This document shows positions 29,380-51,444 of a stretch of DNA of 64,000 bases, piece by piece. Source of the stretch: Engraulis encrasicolus (lineage: Eukaryota > Chordata > Actinopteri > Clupeiformes > Engraulidae); contig NC_085866.1 in the NCBI RefSeq assembly GCF_034702125.1, positions 7,964,564 through 8,028,563 of the forward strand, read 5' to 3'. The notes below the pieces were generated by a model. The model searched no databases. It saw only the letters and a list, made by a program, of their open reading frames with translations, and was not told the DNA's origin. Each line of letters opens with the position of its first letter. The first letter of the stretch is position 1. Position numbers and translations under genes: made by a program.

Positions 29380-32300
29380 AATAGACAGAGAGAGAGAGTA
29401 AATAGACAGATAGAGAGAGAGAGAGAGGGAGAGGAAATAACATGACATACTGTATGACAAAGTTGAAAAGGCACTGGATTTGGTGTACTGTAAATGGTTA
29501 ATACACATTAATACACATGTATGTCCCAGAGATTATTTAAGTATATAGAGATATGCCAATGTAATAGGTTGCTATGGGCACCTGACATGACCAGGTTCCT
29601 GTCTGCCTAAAGGGGCGTGTCATAATACTCGTAGCATTGAATAGAACAGTCCTTAGGTCTGCCTAAAGGGGGATCCCCCCCCCTCTCCCCCTTGCAATAA
29701 TAGAACCCGGAAACAATGGGCCAATGGAACCTCTCTCTCTCTACTCTCTCTGCATGTACTGTATAAATCATGCCAAAAAACCATTTGTGTGTCCTCTTAC
29801 CATGTATGGATAAACAGGATGACTCGCATTGCATCCAGACTGGTTGCACTGTAGAGCGTTGTGTAAAGCCATGGCCATGGTGTACACAGCAGAGTAAATA
29901 GGGAAGGAGTAGGTGGGGTTTTCATTGATGACATCTTCAGGCCTGACTGAGGAACAGTTTGCACACTCCTGATTGCAGGTGCCTTTATCTGTGACATCAG
30001 AGTCCCCTCGGTGGTGGGACTGATAGACAAACTCTTTGAAGCCAGGCAAAGCGACCACTGTTGGTGTGACACCAATGACGGTCCCGATTGTCTTTATGTC
30101 TTTTTCCTTCAGTAGCTGCTGATTCATTGCCCAGGAGTCACTGGCGATCCATACCTTATCTTGGAAGTTGAGCCGTAGTGCAGAATTGATTATCTCCTCA
30201 GCAAACAGCCTCGCCGTAAACAGAACAATTACGTTGACTCTGAGCGAGTCTATGCTACGAAACACTGTGGCCAACTTTGACGTGTTGGCAAGGAGTTCCC
30301 GGTAGGCCAAGCAGATGCCAGTGTTGTTAGTCAGCTCTACGAACAGCTGGTAGCCGTTCTCACTGTACGCGGACGTGGAGCCGATGAAGGCGACCCAGTT
30401 CCAGCCGAAATGCTTGATGATATGAACGATGAGACTGATCTCATCTTTGTTGCTTGGTATGGTCCTCACAAAAGATGGGTACACCAGCTTGTCACTGAGG
30501 ATGGAGCTTCCTGCCCCATAGTTCACCTATAAGTACATTTATGTGTTGATGATGAAGGTTTTGAAAACATTTCTTGACAGACCTTGGTGATCTTAGATAA
30601 GGATAAAAGTCATTGAAATGATTAAAATAAATATTAATATGATATAATGGGTATAATAAATACAATATGATAACAGAAATGATAATAATAGAATGTGATA
30701 TAGCTTAGACATAGAACGGTAATAATTAATAGAATAAAAAAATGAATATAATAATGGAAATGAATGATCAAAAATAAATATTATACAAATAAATATTACA
30801 AAATTAAAACATATCTTCAAACCATCAACAGTGCTGCCATGTCTGAGTATGTCAAGATGCAAATTGTAAGCTACTGCATGTTAACCAGAAAAGTACAATA
30901 CAGAGGTTAGGATTGTGGTAAGGTGCTGTGCCAAACGCTGACCGTACTACAGTTAGTAGTAGTTACCATGGGGATGAGATCCATCATGAAGAGTGGTGCG
31001 ATGGTGAGGCTCTCTGTGCTGCTGAAGGGTCCGGTGAAGCCGATGACTTTGGGCACGTGACGTTTGTAGTCTTTAGTAACTGTAATGGAGGAGCCGTGGG
31101 AGAAGAAGTTGAGGATGGCAGGGAAGTTGTGAGCATCGGAGCAGTGGTCAAAGATCTGGTAACCAAGGGTGACGTTAGGTAGGATGGAGGTGGAGTTGTT
31201 GATCTCCTCGATGGCAAACCTCATCACCTGAAGCATCTGGTAGCCCGGGAATGAGAAGGAGTCCCTGCAAAAACAACACAAGAGAGATGATTAAACACAA
31301 ATATAGAATTGTGGATATGTACATGTAATGCACAGTGACATTCACCCCCATATCAGGCTTGTACAACATTCCGAATTGACTGAATTTGAATTCAAAATAA
31401 TGCCATAATATGAACACTAGGTGGTGGTGTTCTATGTACTCTCAATGGGTGGTGTAGCTTAAATTCAAAGAAATTCAAGGTAATTACACCACCTAGTGTT
31501 CGTATTATGGCATTACTTTGAATTCAAATTCAGTCAATTCGGAATTTCGTACAAGCCTGCCCCATATACTGTATCTTTGTGGTGCTGTCCTATTGACTTC
31601 CATTCATGTCAACCCTAACTCTAACTAAAGAAAGCTAAGCTGTGCCTTATCGATCCCGAACCTTTGCCTGCCAATTAAGAAATATTTTGACTTTTTTGTG
31701 TTGCCAAATTAAAAACCAACCAAATTATAAAACAAACACAAAACCACAAAACCCTGCAAATATAGCCACACAAAGTAGGCCTTTAACCTTAGAGGGCCTA
31801 GATCAAAGGGGAATAGGGGACGCGTACAACATCAAAGAGCCAGTTTTGTTGGCATGGCAGTCACAGCATACACACAACCCAAGTGATACCCAATACATCA
31901 CAGGGGCCACCTGGTCTCCATGACACATACAGTATATCACGAAAGTGAATACACCCCTCACAGTTTTGCAGATTTTTGAGTATATCTTTTCATAGGAAAG
32001 CATTACAGAAATTTCACTTTGACACAATGATTAGTGACGTTTTAACAACATATTTAACCGCTTAAATGTCTTGTTCACTCAGAAAAAAACTAAATACAGC
32101 CATTAATGTTTGAACATGTACTCACAAAAGTGAGTACACCCCAGATTAAAATCCGGTAGAGAAGGGGCTGTGTTGGCTCGAATCGTCTCGAATTGAAACG
32201 AAATGAAAAGGGATGAAAAGGGAGGTCATCAGTGTGCGTTTCAACCTTTCTTTGCATTGAACTTTTACATTTTGAGTCTGCATCTGGCTTAAATAGATTG

Positions 32301-33330
32301 GTGTGAGATTTGAATGCAATCCTATGGAGAATATCAAGATCTGCTTCAGTAGTCACAGTGCATGTTGACATGCATGTTTCTTTTAGGTGTATTTCAGATT
32401 GCCAATGTTGACAGCATTCATGCATCCCCAAACCATGTCAGTCCCACTACCATGCTATGGAGAGGATACACCTTTTTTGTAAAACTCACTTGTTTACCAC
32501 CACACATGCTTGACACCATCTAAAGTATATTTGTTTATCTTGGTCTCTTCAGATCACACGACATGGTTCCAGTGATCCATATCCTTGGTCTGTCCATCTC
32601 TCTTGAGACCAAGATAAACAAATTTGCTTTAGATGGTGTCAAGCATGTGTGGTGGTAAACAAGTGAGTTTTACAAAAAAGGTGTATCCTCTCCATAGCCA
32701 AGCATGGTAGTGGGACTGACATGGTTTGGGGATGCATGAATGCTGTCAACATTGGCAATCTGAAATACACCTAAAAGAAACATGCATGTCATCATGCACT
32801 GTGACTACTGAAGCAGATCCTGATATTCTCCATAGGATTGCATTCAAATGTCAGACCAATCTATTTAAGGCAGATGCAGACTCAAAATGTAAAAGTTCAA
32901 TGCAAAGAAAGGTTGAAACGCATACTGATGACCTCCCTTTTCATCCCTTTTCATTTCGAGGCGATTCGAGCAAACACAGCCCCTTCTCTACCGGATTTTC
33001 ATCTGGGGTGTATTCACTTTTGTGAGTACATGTTCAAACATTAATGGCTGTATTTAGTTTTTTTCTGAGTGAACAAGAAATCTAAGCGGTTAAATATGTT
33101 GTTAAAAGGTCACTAATCATTGTGTCAAAGTGAAATTTCTGTAATGCTTTCCTATGAAAAGATATACTCAAAAATCTGCAAAACTGTGAGGGGTGTATTC
33201 ACTTTTGTGATGTACTGTACACGATAATATACTGTATCGATCGATAATATACTGCATATTGAAAGAAAAAAAAAATGTATGTATGTATTTTTCAGAAATG
33301 TAATTCAAGCTGAGACACATGCAGTCACTT

Positions 33331-33426
<96 letters not shown>

Positions 33427-33625
33427 TGGTTTTAAATACTTACTGGTCACACACTATTGCCACTGGCCGGATTTGACGAAACTGTTTGTGTTGGATGTGC
33501 AGGGGGAAGAGCCCCCCGACTAGATAGTCCCCATCCCGGTTGAATTCAGACGCCTGGCAAGAGTCCTCCGCACCTCTGTCAAGCAGAAGCTCCAACAAAA
33601 CAACATACACCACAGCAAGCTGCAT
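27506..33625 (-). CDS. T1R taste receptor D, CRD lacking one disulfide pair
   Basis: Six coding exons, complement: 33444-33625, 30967-31264, 29801-30526, 29109-29321, 28810-28933, 27506-28440, total 2478 nt (825 aa). All introns are GT-AG with matching phases. Seen: signal peptide MQLAVVYVVLLELLL, SEFNRDGDYLVGGLFPLH, VMRFAIEEINNSTS, YPSFVRTIPSNK, WNWVAFIGS, VWIASDSW, TPVVRSAGG, DLPKNYNEAR and the tail FQASIQSYTQTISRM. The CRD reads CCFSCKESPRN and DPYSYLPC where the other copies have CxxCxxC and YSCxxC: a Ser and a Tyr replace two conserved cysteines. Exon 5 is one codon longer than in A-C. The ligand domain groups with C, but the first half of the 7TM exon resembles A and B. Probably functional, since no frame damage is seen, but the CRD change could alter signalling. 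Confidence 0.87.
29336..29430. repeat. (GA)n microsatellite at exon 4 acceptor of receptor D
   Basis: On the gene strand it reads (CT)n and lies just upstream of the acceptor at 29321, so it doubles as an unusually long polypyrimidine tract. Confidence 0.9.
31343..31565. mobile_element. Foldback palindrome in intron 1 of receptor D
   Basis: Arms 'gaatttgaattcaaaataat' and 'attactttgaattcaaattc', extended by 'ccatatcaggcttgtac' and 'gtacaagcctgccccata', flank a spacer with 'ctcaatgggtggtgtagc'. Roughly 95-bp arms. Begins about 80 bp from exon 2. Confidence 0.8.
31930..33217. mobile_element. Tc1-like long foldback element (inverted dimer)
   Basis: Ends CAGTATATCACGAAAGTGAA and (reverse complement) CAGTACATCACAAAAGTGAA, each flanked by TA. 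Two arms of about 620 bp are inverted copies of each other around a spacer of about 50 bp near 32555-32603. Each arm holds the same decayed transposase fragment, reading HGSGTDMVWGCMNAV on the plus strand near 32703-32745. This matches the GGSVMVWGC motif of Tc1 transposases. A cruciform-capable insert in intron 1 of receptor D. Confidence 0.85.
33325..33424. repeat. (CA)n microsatellite next to exon 1 donor of receptor D
   Basis: About 44 or more CA units. On the gene strand (TG)n starts about 20 nt after the GTAAGT donor of exon 1. Confidence 0.97.
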
Positions 33626-33753
33626 GGTCCTCTGTAAGCGTTAACTTACAGACAGCTGTCAACAGACTGTTGGAAAAAAGACTGAAGTCCCTGTTAAATG
33701 CCCACATGACATGCGTATGTAGTTTTTCTAACAGCCCTGTCCGTGAAGGCACC

Positions 33754-33761
33754 ATTTGCAT
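33754..33761 (-). promoter_or_regulatory. POU octamer upstream of receptor D
   Basis: Perfect coding-strand ATGCAAAT, 129 bp upstream of ATG 33625, in the context 'ggATGCAAATgg', the same flanking bases as in gene C. Confidence 0.55.
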
Positions 33762-33985
33762 CCATCATTTGTAACACAACACTTCCCTTTCCAATAAGCC
33801 TGGCCTTGGCTCGCCCTCGCTGACCACTGCTGCGATTGGCTGAACTGCCAAAAGAGGAAACCTCAGAGTTTACCTGTGGTACTTGCTGCATAATCATGAA
33901 AATGTCCTCAATGTTGCATGTGGATTATTAGTCTATCATCATCAGCATGTGCATTTGTCTATCATTAATGGACTGAGGTTCGAAC

Positions 33986-34408
33986 TAAGGATAGACCGAT
34001 ATAGGCCTATATATATCGGTATCGGGCCGATATATGCATTTATGTATCGTATCAGCCGATACGCGTGTGGTTTTGGCCGATACGCAATATTTATTATTTT
34101 ATTTATTTATTATGTCATTCAGGTTTTTTTTAAAAGCACCATGACACTTCATTATTTTATTACTTGATTGTTAGACATTACTTGATTGTTAGAGTGGGTG
34201 TCTAAATGTTACAAGTTCTACCTCAATATGATAATGCTAAAGGAATATTTATTTTTAACTTGAGACCTGTCATTTTTTGTGTCCTTTTAAAAAAAAAACC
34301 ATATCGGCCCCAAATATCGGGTATCGGAAATCGGGTATCGGCCAAGGGTGATGAAAAAAAAATTGGTATCGCATCGGCCATTAAAAAACCTGTATCGTTC
34401 GAGCCCTA
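33986..34408. mobile_element. hAT-type MITE, 'CCGATA' family copy 1
   Basis: Termini TAAGGATAGACCGATATAGG and (reverse complement) TAGGGCTCGAACGATACAGG, with a perfect 8-bp duplication gttcgaac (33978-33985 and 34409-34416). The interior has many ATCGGCCGATA words. Copy 2 is at 42679-43113. Confidence 0.9.
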
Positions 34409-34448
34409 GTTCGAACCACTGTGTCCCTGTGTAGAGGTCAGTGGGGCC

Positions 34449-35227
34449 AGTCATTCCCAACCTTCTCCAGCAGGGACCCCCCTTTTGGACACGAGAACAA
34501 TTGCATGACCGCCCACCTCCCACATTACAGATGTCAAAAATGTTTGGTCCCTTAAAAATGCTGAATGTTAATGTGAAATGTGAGATGAATGTATTGTCAG
34601 TGCTTGAAGTGGAAAAAAAGAGGTGCAGGAACCCTAATCGTCCGAAAATACCATCCAAAAAATAAGTGCAGGAACCCTGATTTTCTGACAGTCTCATCAG
34701 TACCAAATCAGTACGAAGTCACATTTTTTGTACTAGGCCTAATTGCCTGCACACATTTTGAAAAAAAATGTTTTGAAATGTTTTCTACTGTTGTTGTGTT
34801 ACAGTATGTGTTGTTTGAACAGATGTGTTCAACAGAATAGAGTCAGTGTCCCCAATGTCGTCACAGCTCCCAGTCCAGTCCAGTGCAAACACAAGTAGGC
34901 CTACTCCTCTTCCAGCTTTTTTCTCTCGCCACTTATAAAATGCGGCGCACGAGATGAGTTCTGCCAGAACACTGATGATGAAAATTATAAGGATGAGGAA
35001 GGGGAACTGGGTTCCACGAGTTCCCCCCCTACTTCAAGCACTGTGTATTATTCATACTATTAACCAATTGTGAGCATAGTGTGAACCAATTTATGCAGTG
35101 GATAAATTACTGTACATGAAAGCATATATCTCCCAGAAGCTGCTATGCAGTCTCTTCTGCCCACGACACTCCTGCAGTACCTCTGAGACACCCCTTGTGA
35201 TCCCGGCCCCCAGGTTGGGAACCACTG
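34449..35227. mobile_element. Probable hAT-like element with degenerate ends
   Basis: Left 'cagtcattcccaacctt' and right 'caggttgggaaccactg' are inverted and match the CAGTGGTTCCCAACC type. No clear target duplication. Short open frames inside are not gene-like. Confidence 0.5.
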
Positions 35228-35352
35228 GATTGGGCATTGCAAGTAGGGATGCACCGATACACATTTTTTCACTTCCGATCCGATCCCTAAATCTAAATTT
35301 GGATATGTGCCGATACCGATACTACTCCGATCCTATACCAAAACCACATATA

Positions 35353-38300
35353 CAGTGAGTCCAATATGTATTTGATCCCTTGCTGATTTTGTTGGTTTGC
35401 CTACTAACAAAGACATGATCAGTCAATAAAATGTATGATAATATGTATTCTAATATGGAGAGACGGAATATCAAAAAGAAAATGCAGAAATTATCTGAAG
35501 AGAATATATATTAATTTATTTCCATTTCATCGAGCAAAATAAGTATTTGATCCCCTGCCAACTGATTACAGTTCCGGGCCCACAGACCAGATGGGCACTT
35601 CCGATCAACTTGTCATCTGAATTAAAGACACCTGTACATACTAACATGCATAAAAGACACATTGAATCAGCAGAATCAGTCCATAGTATGAGTGAATCAG
35701 TCACACTCCAACCTCAAATGTCAAATGATATCAGGGACACGATTTTAGACCTGAACAAAGATTAAATGGGCTGCAAAGCCACAAGAAAGAGACTGGGTAT
35801 TAATGACCCAGCTGTTGATGCATTTCTTCCAAAATGTGAGGAATACAAAATGACTACCATCAGCCTGTCTGGGGTTCTATACAAAATTTGACCTTTTGTA
35901 GGGATTTGATAATCATAAGAACAGAAAGAAATCACCCTAGAGCTGTAGGGGATGAACTAGGCAATGATATCAAAGCTACTGGGACCAAAATCACTGAGAA
36001 AACTACTGGTAGTACTTAAATTCCACCAGGAAATCGAGGGCATTTTCTCAAAAAATCGCGGTCGGAATTGCCAGATGGTGCACGAGGATTTCCAGAAAAT
36101 CGCGATAAAAGTTGCGGAGCTTCTTACTGTGTTGTTGCGATTTTGTTGCGGCATGAAGTGAAAGGTGCGATTTTTGTTGCGATTTTTAATGTGTTTCCCC
36201 ACGCTTGAAAGTAAAGGACACTGCCACATTCCAGTCCTCTGGTGTTTTTATATTATTTCCATTTTTATATTATAATTTTGGTCCTTAAGCAAAGCAGGGA
36301 AGCGGCCAGGGCGAGTTTTAGCCAGAATGTCTTCGTGAAAAGTTCCATCTCTTTCATGCTGCCATTAGGCCTACGACACCCTTCATTACAATGCTGTTGT
36401 TTGACTCTGTTTTAAATGTCATCACCGTTTCAAATTGTAAGCATACAAACTTCGTATCATGTCGATATCCATTCCTGACTTAAACAGTGGATACATAATT
36501 AACTATAAGTAGGCGGGCGGAATTGGGCATGTCCACCCAGTTGAAGAGAGTGCGTGACAGGAACTTGACTGACATCCTGGTTAATGTGAGTCGTCTGCTA
36601 CACATAGCCTGCCTGTGTCGGCGTTTAATTTTCAAGCTTGTCAAAAGCAACACAAATAAAAGCAGAGGGGTCGAAAGAAGGCATAGGCCTAGGTTTTTTT
36701 TTTTGTTCTCCCGCGCCGTCAGCCGGCTTTAAATGAACGGCTGATGATCATCATTCAATATAACGAGGATGGGGTTCACAGATTTCCTGTTGTGAAGGGT
36801 GCTTGCTGAATAACGCAGAAATTATATTAATTTTGGTGCTCTTGTGAATATAAAAGACGACGAGATTGTTATCTATAAAATACCACGTCGCCTGCAGAAC
36901 GGAGGTCTCAGCTGTCAATCAATAGGCTACCGTCAATCGCACAAGGAGAGGGAGAGACAGAAAGTAGTTTTCCAACTTACTCCCACAGCTTTCCAACGTG
37001 TCTGCTCTGGTTTTATTCATGTTCAGTGTTCTTTGCCATTTTGACCGCGCCAGGTTAAACGAAAGTGATTTGACGACACGGTCACCAAGTGCTCGTATCC
37101 AGCCATAGCCCAATTTGCGCGAAAGAAATTACTATATCGGCCAGGCACCCACGCAGCATTCACAATGAAGGATGGAAATTACTCCTTTGTTGTGGACAAG
37201 GCATTTACGCATCTCAATTCGGAGGGAAAATGTTGCCTTCTGTATGCGCACAAGTCAAACACCAACGTGCTCCAGCAGGTGGACCGCTTTAGAAAAAAAA
37301 CACATCTTGTTGTAGGAGCCCTATACTTGGCGCAATGTAGATGACTGTCATGAAGTGTTAATTATATAGGCTATTTATGTAGGCCTAGCACATTTTAAAA
37401 ATGTAGGCCTATTGGTTATGCCAGACTAGTCATACATTTTCCCTAAGACCATGCGAGCAGACGCGCAATGAGAACATGGCGTTTCCTACATTCGTATTTA
37501 GGCTATTAGTTTTTCCCCCTCACCGACAACTTTGTACATGAATAGTAAAGTGCTGGGACTGATTGCTAGGTTACTTTTTTATTGTATTTTTTTTATTGTA
37601 TTATCCTTTTTGAAAGGAAGTTTGTCGACGTCAGTGAAGTCAGCACAACATGGATTGGTTCAAAGTGTTCAAAGTTGCGGGAAATCGCGGTGATTGGTTA
37701 AAGTTGCGCTCTCGCGCAGAATTCGCGGGAATTCATTGAAGTTGCGAAAAACGACGCGATCGCAACATCGCGATTTCCTGGAGGGAATTTAATGCCACAG
37801 AAGTTTAAAATCCTGTAGTGCACACATGGTACCTCTACTTCAGAAGGAACCTGTGCAGTCCCACTTGAGGTTTGCCAACAGACATCAGACTGGTTTAGGA
37901 TATGATACAGAGGTGCTGTAGTCAGATGAAACCAAAATCAAGCTGTTTGGCATTATCACAATTCAATGTGTTTTGAGAAAAAGTACTGCTGTCTATGACC
38001 CCAAGAACACCCTCCTCACCATCATGCTTGAAAGTGGTATCATTATGGTTTGAGGGTGTTTGTCTGGCCAAGGCACAGGACAACTTCACATCGTAAACGA
38101 ATGGATGGAGGGAGACATGTAATGTGCAATCCTGAGTGCAAACGTCCTTCCCTCCACCACTACACTGGGTAGATCTCCCAACATGACAATAATACTCAAC
38201 ATACAGTCAAAGCAACAAAGGAGTGGCTCAATAAGAAGCATATTAAAGTCGTGAAGTGGCCTAGACAGTCTCCAAATATTAACCCTTTAGTAATTCTATG

Positions 38301-38684
38301 GAGAGAACTGAACCTCCCATTTGCCAAGCTACAGCCACAAACTATTAATGTTTTAGAGATAATGTGCAAAGAAAATATTTTCTACTATATGCACAAACAT
38401 TGTCATCAACTAAAAGAAGCATCTGACCTCAGTGCTAGACAACTAGGGCTTTGCCACAAAACACTTTATCCTATTTAGCAAGAGGGGTCAAATACTTATT
38501 TGCCTAAATTAAATACAAATAAATTAAAATATATTATTTTAAGTTATTTTCTGGAATTTCTTTTTGATATTCTGTCTCTCCGTGTTTGAATACATATTAT
38601 CATAAATGTATAGACTGATCACGTATTTATTAGTGGGCAAACCGGCAAAATCAGCAAGGGATCAAATACATATTGGACTCACTG
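35353..38684 (+). pseudogene. Decayed Tc1-like transposon and transposase, interrupted
   Basis: Ends CAGTGAGTCCAATATGTATT and its inverted counterpart, each flanked by TA (35351-35352 and 38685-38686). Without the inner insertion it is about 1.56 kb, normal for a Tc1 element. Transposase relics on the plus strand include SDETKIKLFG (near 37925-37955) and WPRQSPNINP (near 38258-38287), which correspond to the first and third catalytic regions. Stops and frameshifts are frequent, so it is dead. A TTAA-flanked element splits it at 36016. Confidence 0.85.
36020..37788. mobile_element. Innermost TTAA-flanked transposon, unrecognised family
   Basis: Inverted ends ATTCCACCAGGAAATCG and (reverse complement) ATTCCCTCCAGGAAATCG, flanked by TTAA on both sides (36016-36019 and 37789-37792). 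Removing it restores the continuity of the surrounding Tc1 sequence (gtac-TTAA-tgcc). The interior, 1769 bp, has no long open frame; words such as 'ttgcgattttgttgcg' recur near the ends. TTAA choice suggests a piggyBac-like or Kolobok-like mover, presumably non-autonomous. Best read as the most recent of the three insertions. Confidence 0.75.
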
Positions 38685-39224
38685 TATACATGGGTTTCAA
38701 CGTGAGGTAGGCCCAAGTAGACTATTTGGTCAGTCAGAAGAACAGGAAACCAATTAATAAGTTAAAAGTAACAATCTCATCCTGAAAACTAATATGCAAG
38801 TGAAATTAACATTACACCTGGCTCAATGTCAGTATCAGGAAAATTCCGATCCGATCTCTAAATTATGTTGATATATCTGAACCCGATACCGGCATCCCTA
38901 ATTGCAAGTCATACTTGTCTGTGGATGAGAGTTCACGTTTATGATGATATGAAGAGTTCAGATGCAAAACCCCCTAAGTGCCTTTCCAGAAACATGTCAT
39001 AAATAATTTGTATGTAATACTAATCTATCAAAATTGCATATTTTTTATTTTATTTATGTAATTCAAATATTTATATGTATTATCAAGTACATGAGTTTAA
39101 AGCAAACCAATAACGGGGTTGCCTAAAAAAAAAGAAGTGCATATCTTCAGAAATGGAGTTAGGGGGATTTGCATCTGAACTCTTCATATGCCCTTCTAGT
39201 AACTATTTATTTTCTGGCTCTCAG

Positions 39225-39765
39225 GCTGCAGTCATGGGTAAGCGGTTAGGGCGTCAGACTTATATCCCAAAGGTTGCCGGTTCGACTCCCGACCTGCCAG
39301 GTCGGTGGGGGGAGTAACTAACCAGTGCTCTCTCTCTCATCCTCCTCCATGACTGAGGTACCCTGAGGATAGTATCGTCCCGCCTGCACTGCTCCCTTGG
39401 GGTGCCATTGGGGGCTGTCCCCTTGCATGGGTGAGGCATACATGCAATTTTATTGTGTGCACTTGTGTGCTGTGGAGTGATGTGTCACAATGACAACGGG
39501 AGTTGGAGTTTCCAAGTCGAACCTTCACTTTTTCACTTTCAGTGTGAGGTCTGGCCATTTGTCCGTCAGAGAGCTTGTGGTCAGTGTCCTTGATATGAGA
39601 GCAGTTGTAATGTATGTGTACTGTCTATGTCTAACTGTCCATGTCCACACCTTAAGTCTATGTCTATGTCTGCAGGGGACAGTAAGAAACATAATTTCAA
39701 TTCTTAGTATGACCAGTACATGTAAAGAAATTGACAATAAAACCGACGTGACATGACTTGACGCT
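39225..39765 (+). repeat. tRNA-derived SINE
   Basis: The head has A-box-like 'gggtaagcggttagggcgtc' and B-box 'ggttcgactccc', followed by a body ('ccatgactgaggtaccctga', 'ccattgggggctgtcccc') and the tail 'gacaataaaaccgacgtgac' with a TGACTTGAC end. Similar tails occur at 12090-12150 and, inverted, at 42340-42400. Confidence 0.75.
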
Positions 39766-39769
39766 GAGG

Positions 39770-42190
39770 CTGATGACCTCGGCTGTTGGTGAACTAAAAA
39801 TATTCAGAGTATTTCTTTCACGTGCTGAGTTTCTGAATAATATTTGCATGTCCAATTGTCCACATCAGCACTGTGGAGTGATTTGTGTAACTTTATGTAA
39901 CCTTTGTTTGGAACATTATGTGATTAGTTTTCAATGGGCCAATAAAGTCTATAAGAAAGGCCAGTAAGAAAGAGTTCAACCGTTGTCCTGTTGTCTATGA
40001 CAATGTGAAGAGATGCTTGACTGGCTCTCGCTGACCCTTGTGCATTTCTGCTCAAATTCATGAGCTCACAATCAAGTAAGGCGGAACACAAACATCTTGC
40101 CAGAGTCACTTTAGAGTGTACCAGGTTCACCTTTAACTTAGAGTTAACTTAAACTTTAAGTTTAAGACACTGTCCCATTACACCAATGCATATTTGTGTG
40201 TACAAAAGCTGAATGGAATGCAAGATTCAGTATATACTTATGTTGAACAAGCAGGCCGGAAAGCTTCAATAGCACCAAACAGACTTCATCTGCACAAGCC
40301 TGTCTTGTAATGTAAAATGTGTGTTTCAAGTTCATTAAATAAGACGTGCTGTGGCATGAGGAGACACCATTGTTTTAATAGCATTTGGAGTGATAAAAAT
40401 TACACTTTTGAGTTATTAAAATCTCTTTTTTTCCTGTCTCTGTTCAACGGCACAAGAAAACCAACCACATGCAATTTTCGGAAACAATCTGCAAATCTTG
40501 TAGCACTTTTTTTTCTATTTCATTTTGATTGGTTTAATATGACACAGTTGATTTAACACTTGGAAAACAACAGTGTGCCAACAGTGTGAACAACAACAAA
40601 AAAAACTTTAAAATATATTTATGTATAAATCCTGAAAACAACCCTTAAAAACATGATGCACTATCAGAGGAAAATGTTTTGATCCTTAACTACAGTGTTG
40701 ATTTAGGTTATTTTCTCTCCTCCACAAAATGTACTTAGAAAATCTACATTAGGTGTTAGAATGCGATCCCCAGGTCACAAAACCAGTCCCAATACTCCAG
40801 CCCAACCCCCAGAAGAGAAAAATAAGCAACAGAACCACAACTGTCAGGTTTCAACCCACTCCGTCCATTTGTAATATTTAAACCACTCAATGTTCATGTG
40901 TCCTCTGCAAGAAAAGAGAGAGACAAGAAACAACATTTTTGTTTGGAATGATTACACTCTTGTCACATGTTCATACAAACAGATCTATGGTGGGTTAACA
41001 TAGTACAGTGCCTTGGAATGAATCCTTCTTTTAATCACTTATATTCTTGTTTTCTTATCAATTTAAATCACTGAGGAAACTAAATTAACAGGATTAATGG
41101 GGAAGGGAGGAGGGAGAAGGCTTGTGTTGTGAATCACACAAACTACAACTGTGTGGCTAAATTTAAAGTGGGGGGAGGGAGGCGAAACAAACAAACAAAC
41201 AAAAAATAACATATATACATCTTCAAATACTGCTAGGGGTGTTAAACTACATTTCCCAATATTCTTCATCTAAACACAAGCATATGTATAATATTATATA
41301 TTTATATATATTGGCATGTGGCATTTTTTATCTCAAATAAAAGTATGAAGCACTAGTCCTTTCCACGCACACAGATCCTCGTACCCCACAAGGCAAAATT
41401 ACTGCAGTGAGCTCCGAAAGAGTTTTGTCTAGGCCATTTGCTGGTGCACTGGTCAGTCTATAGAGTGGATCGGCAAGAACCACAACTAAATGGAGAGTGT
41501 GTGTTCTGATGGAGAACAGTGAGAAACTGTTCGTGGGCCGTCTCATTGGACAAATCAGGTTCTATATTACTAAAATAATTCCCGGTTAGGGCTGCCATGG
41601 TGCCTGCAAGCCTCTGCACTATTAGTTAATGTTGTTGTTGTTGTGGGCTTTAAGAATGGCCCGTTAAGGAGATCTGGTGGGTGAGGAGACGAGCAGAGTG
41701 GAAAGTATTGGAGGAGGGTGTGGGATCTTAACGACTGGTTACTAGAGCACTGCAGGATACCGAGCTCCCCCACACTATGGTAGCAAATACTTACCACCCC
41801 CAGGAAAGGGTTAAAAAACATCCTCTCTCCCCTCATCCCATCCCACAAACACACACCACCACCCAGAGATGGAAATGATAAGCCCCTCAGGAACCCACAA
41901 AGAAAGCGAGGAAAAGAGAAAAAAAAATTTAGGCCCCTCCCCAGTCCAATTCCGAAGGCAGCGTGATGCTCTCGACCAATCAGAGGAGCCGGCTATAACC
42001 CAACACTGACACCATGGATCAAAACTCTTTTCCCGCCCATTTACACGCGTCATAAAAAAGACAAATATTCATATGAACAAAAAAAAAACAAAAAAACCCA
42101 ACGTGTTCTCAATCGAAAGCCCGTCTGCGGCCCCTTCTACGCACCGTTCCTCATCAATTAGATTAATTACAGGTGGGGGAGCAGGGTTGT
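39770..42190. other. Region downstream of rer1, probably including its 3' UTR
   Basis: No coding exon recognised. The part nearest 42199 must include the rer1 3' UTR, but I cannot place its end: no unambiguous minus-strand AATAAA with context was found. A polypurine stretch near 41095-41185 and (TATA) words near 41285-41315 are the only visible features. Confidence 0.5.
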
Positions 42191-42198
42191 GGGAGGTT

Positions 42199-51444
<9,246 letters not shown>

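Larger units (their letters stand above)
35244..38900. mobile_element. Outer hAT-like element of a three-level nest
   Basis: Termini TAGGGATGCACCGATAC and (reverse complement) TAGGGATGCCGGTATCGG, with the perfect 8-bp duplication attgcaag at 35236-35243 and 38901-38908. Its own sequence is only about 320 bp (35244-35352 and 38685-38900), full of CCGATCCGAT words. The rest is the inserted Tc1-like element. Confidence 0.9.
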
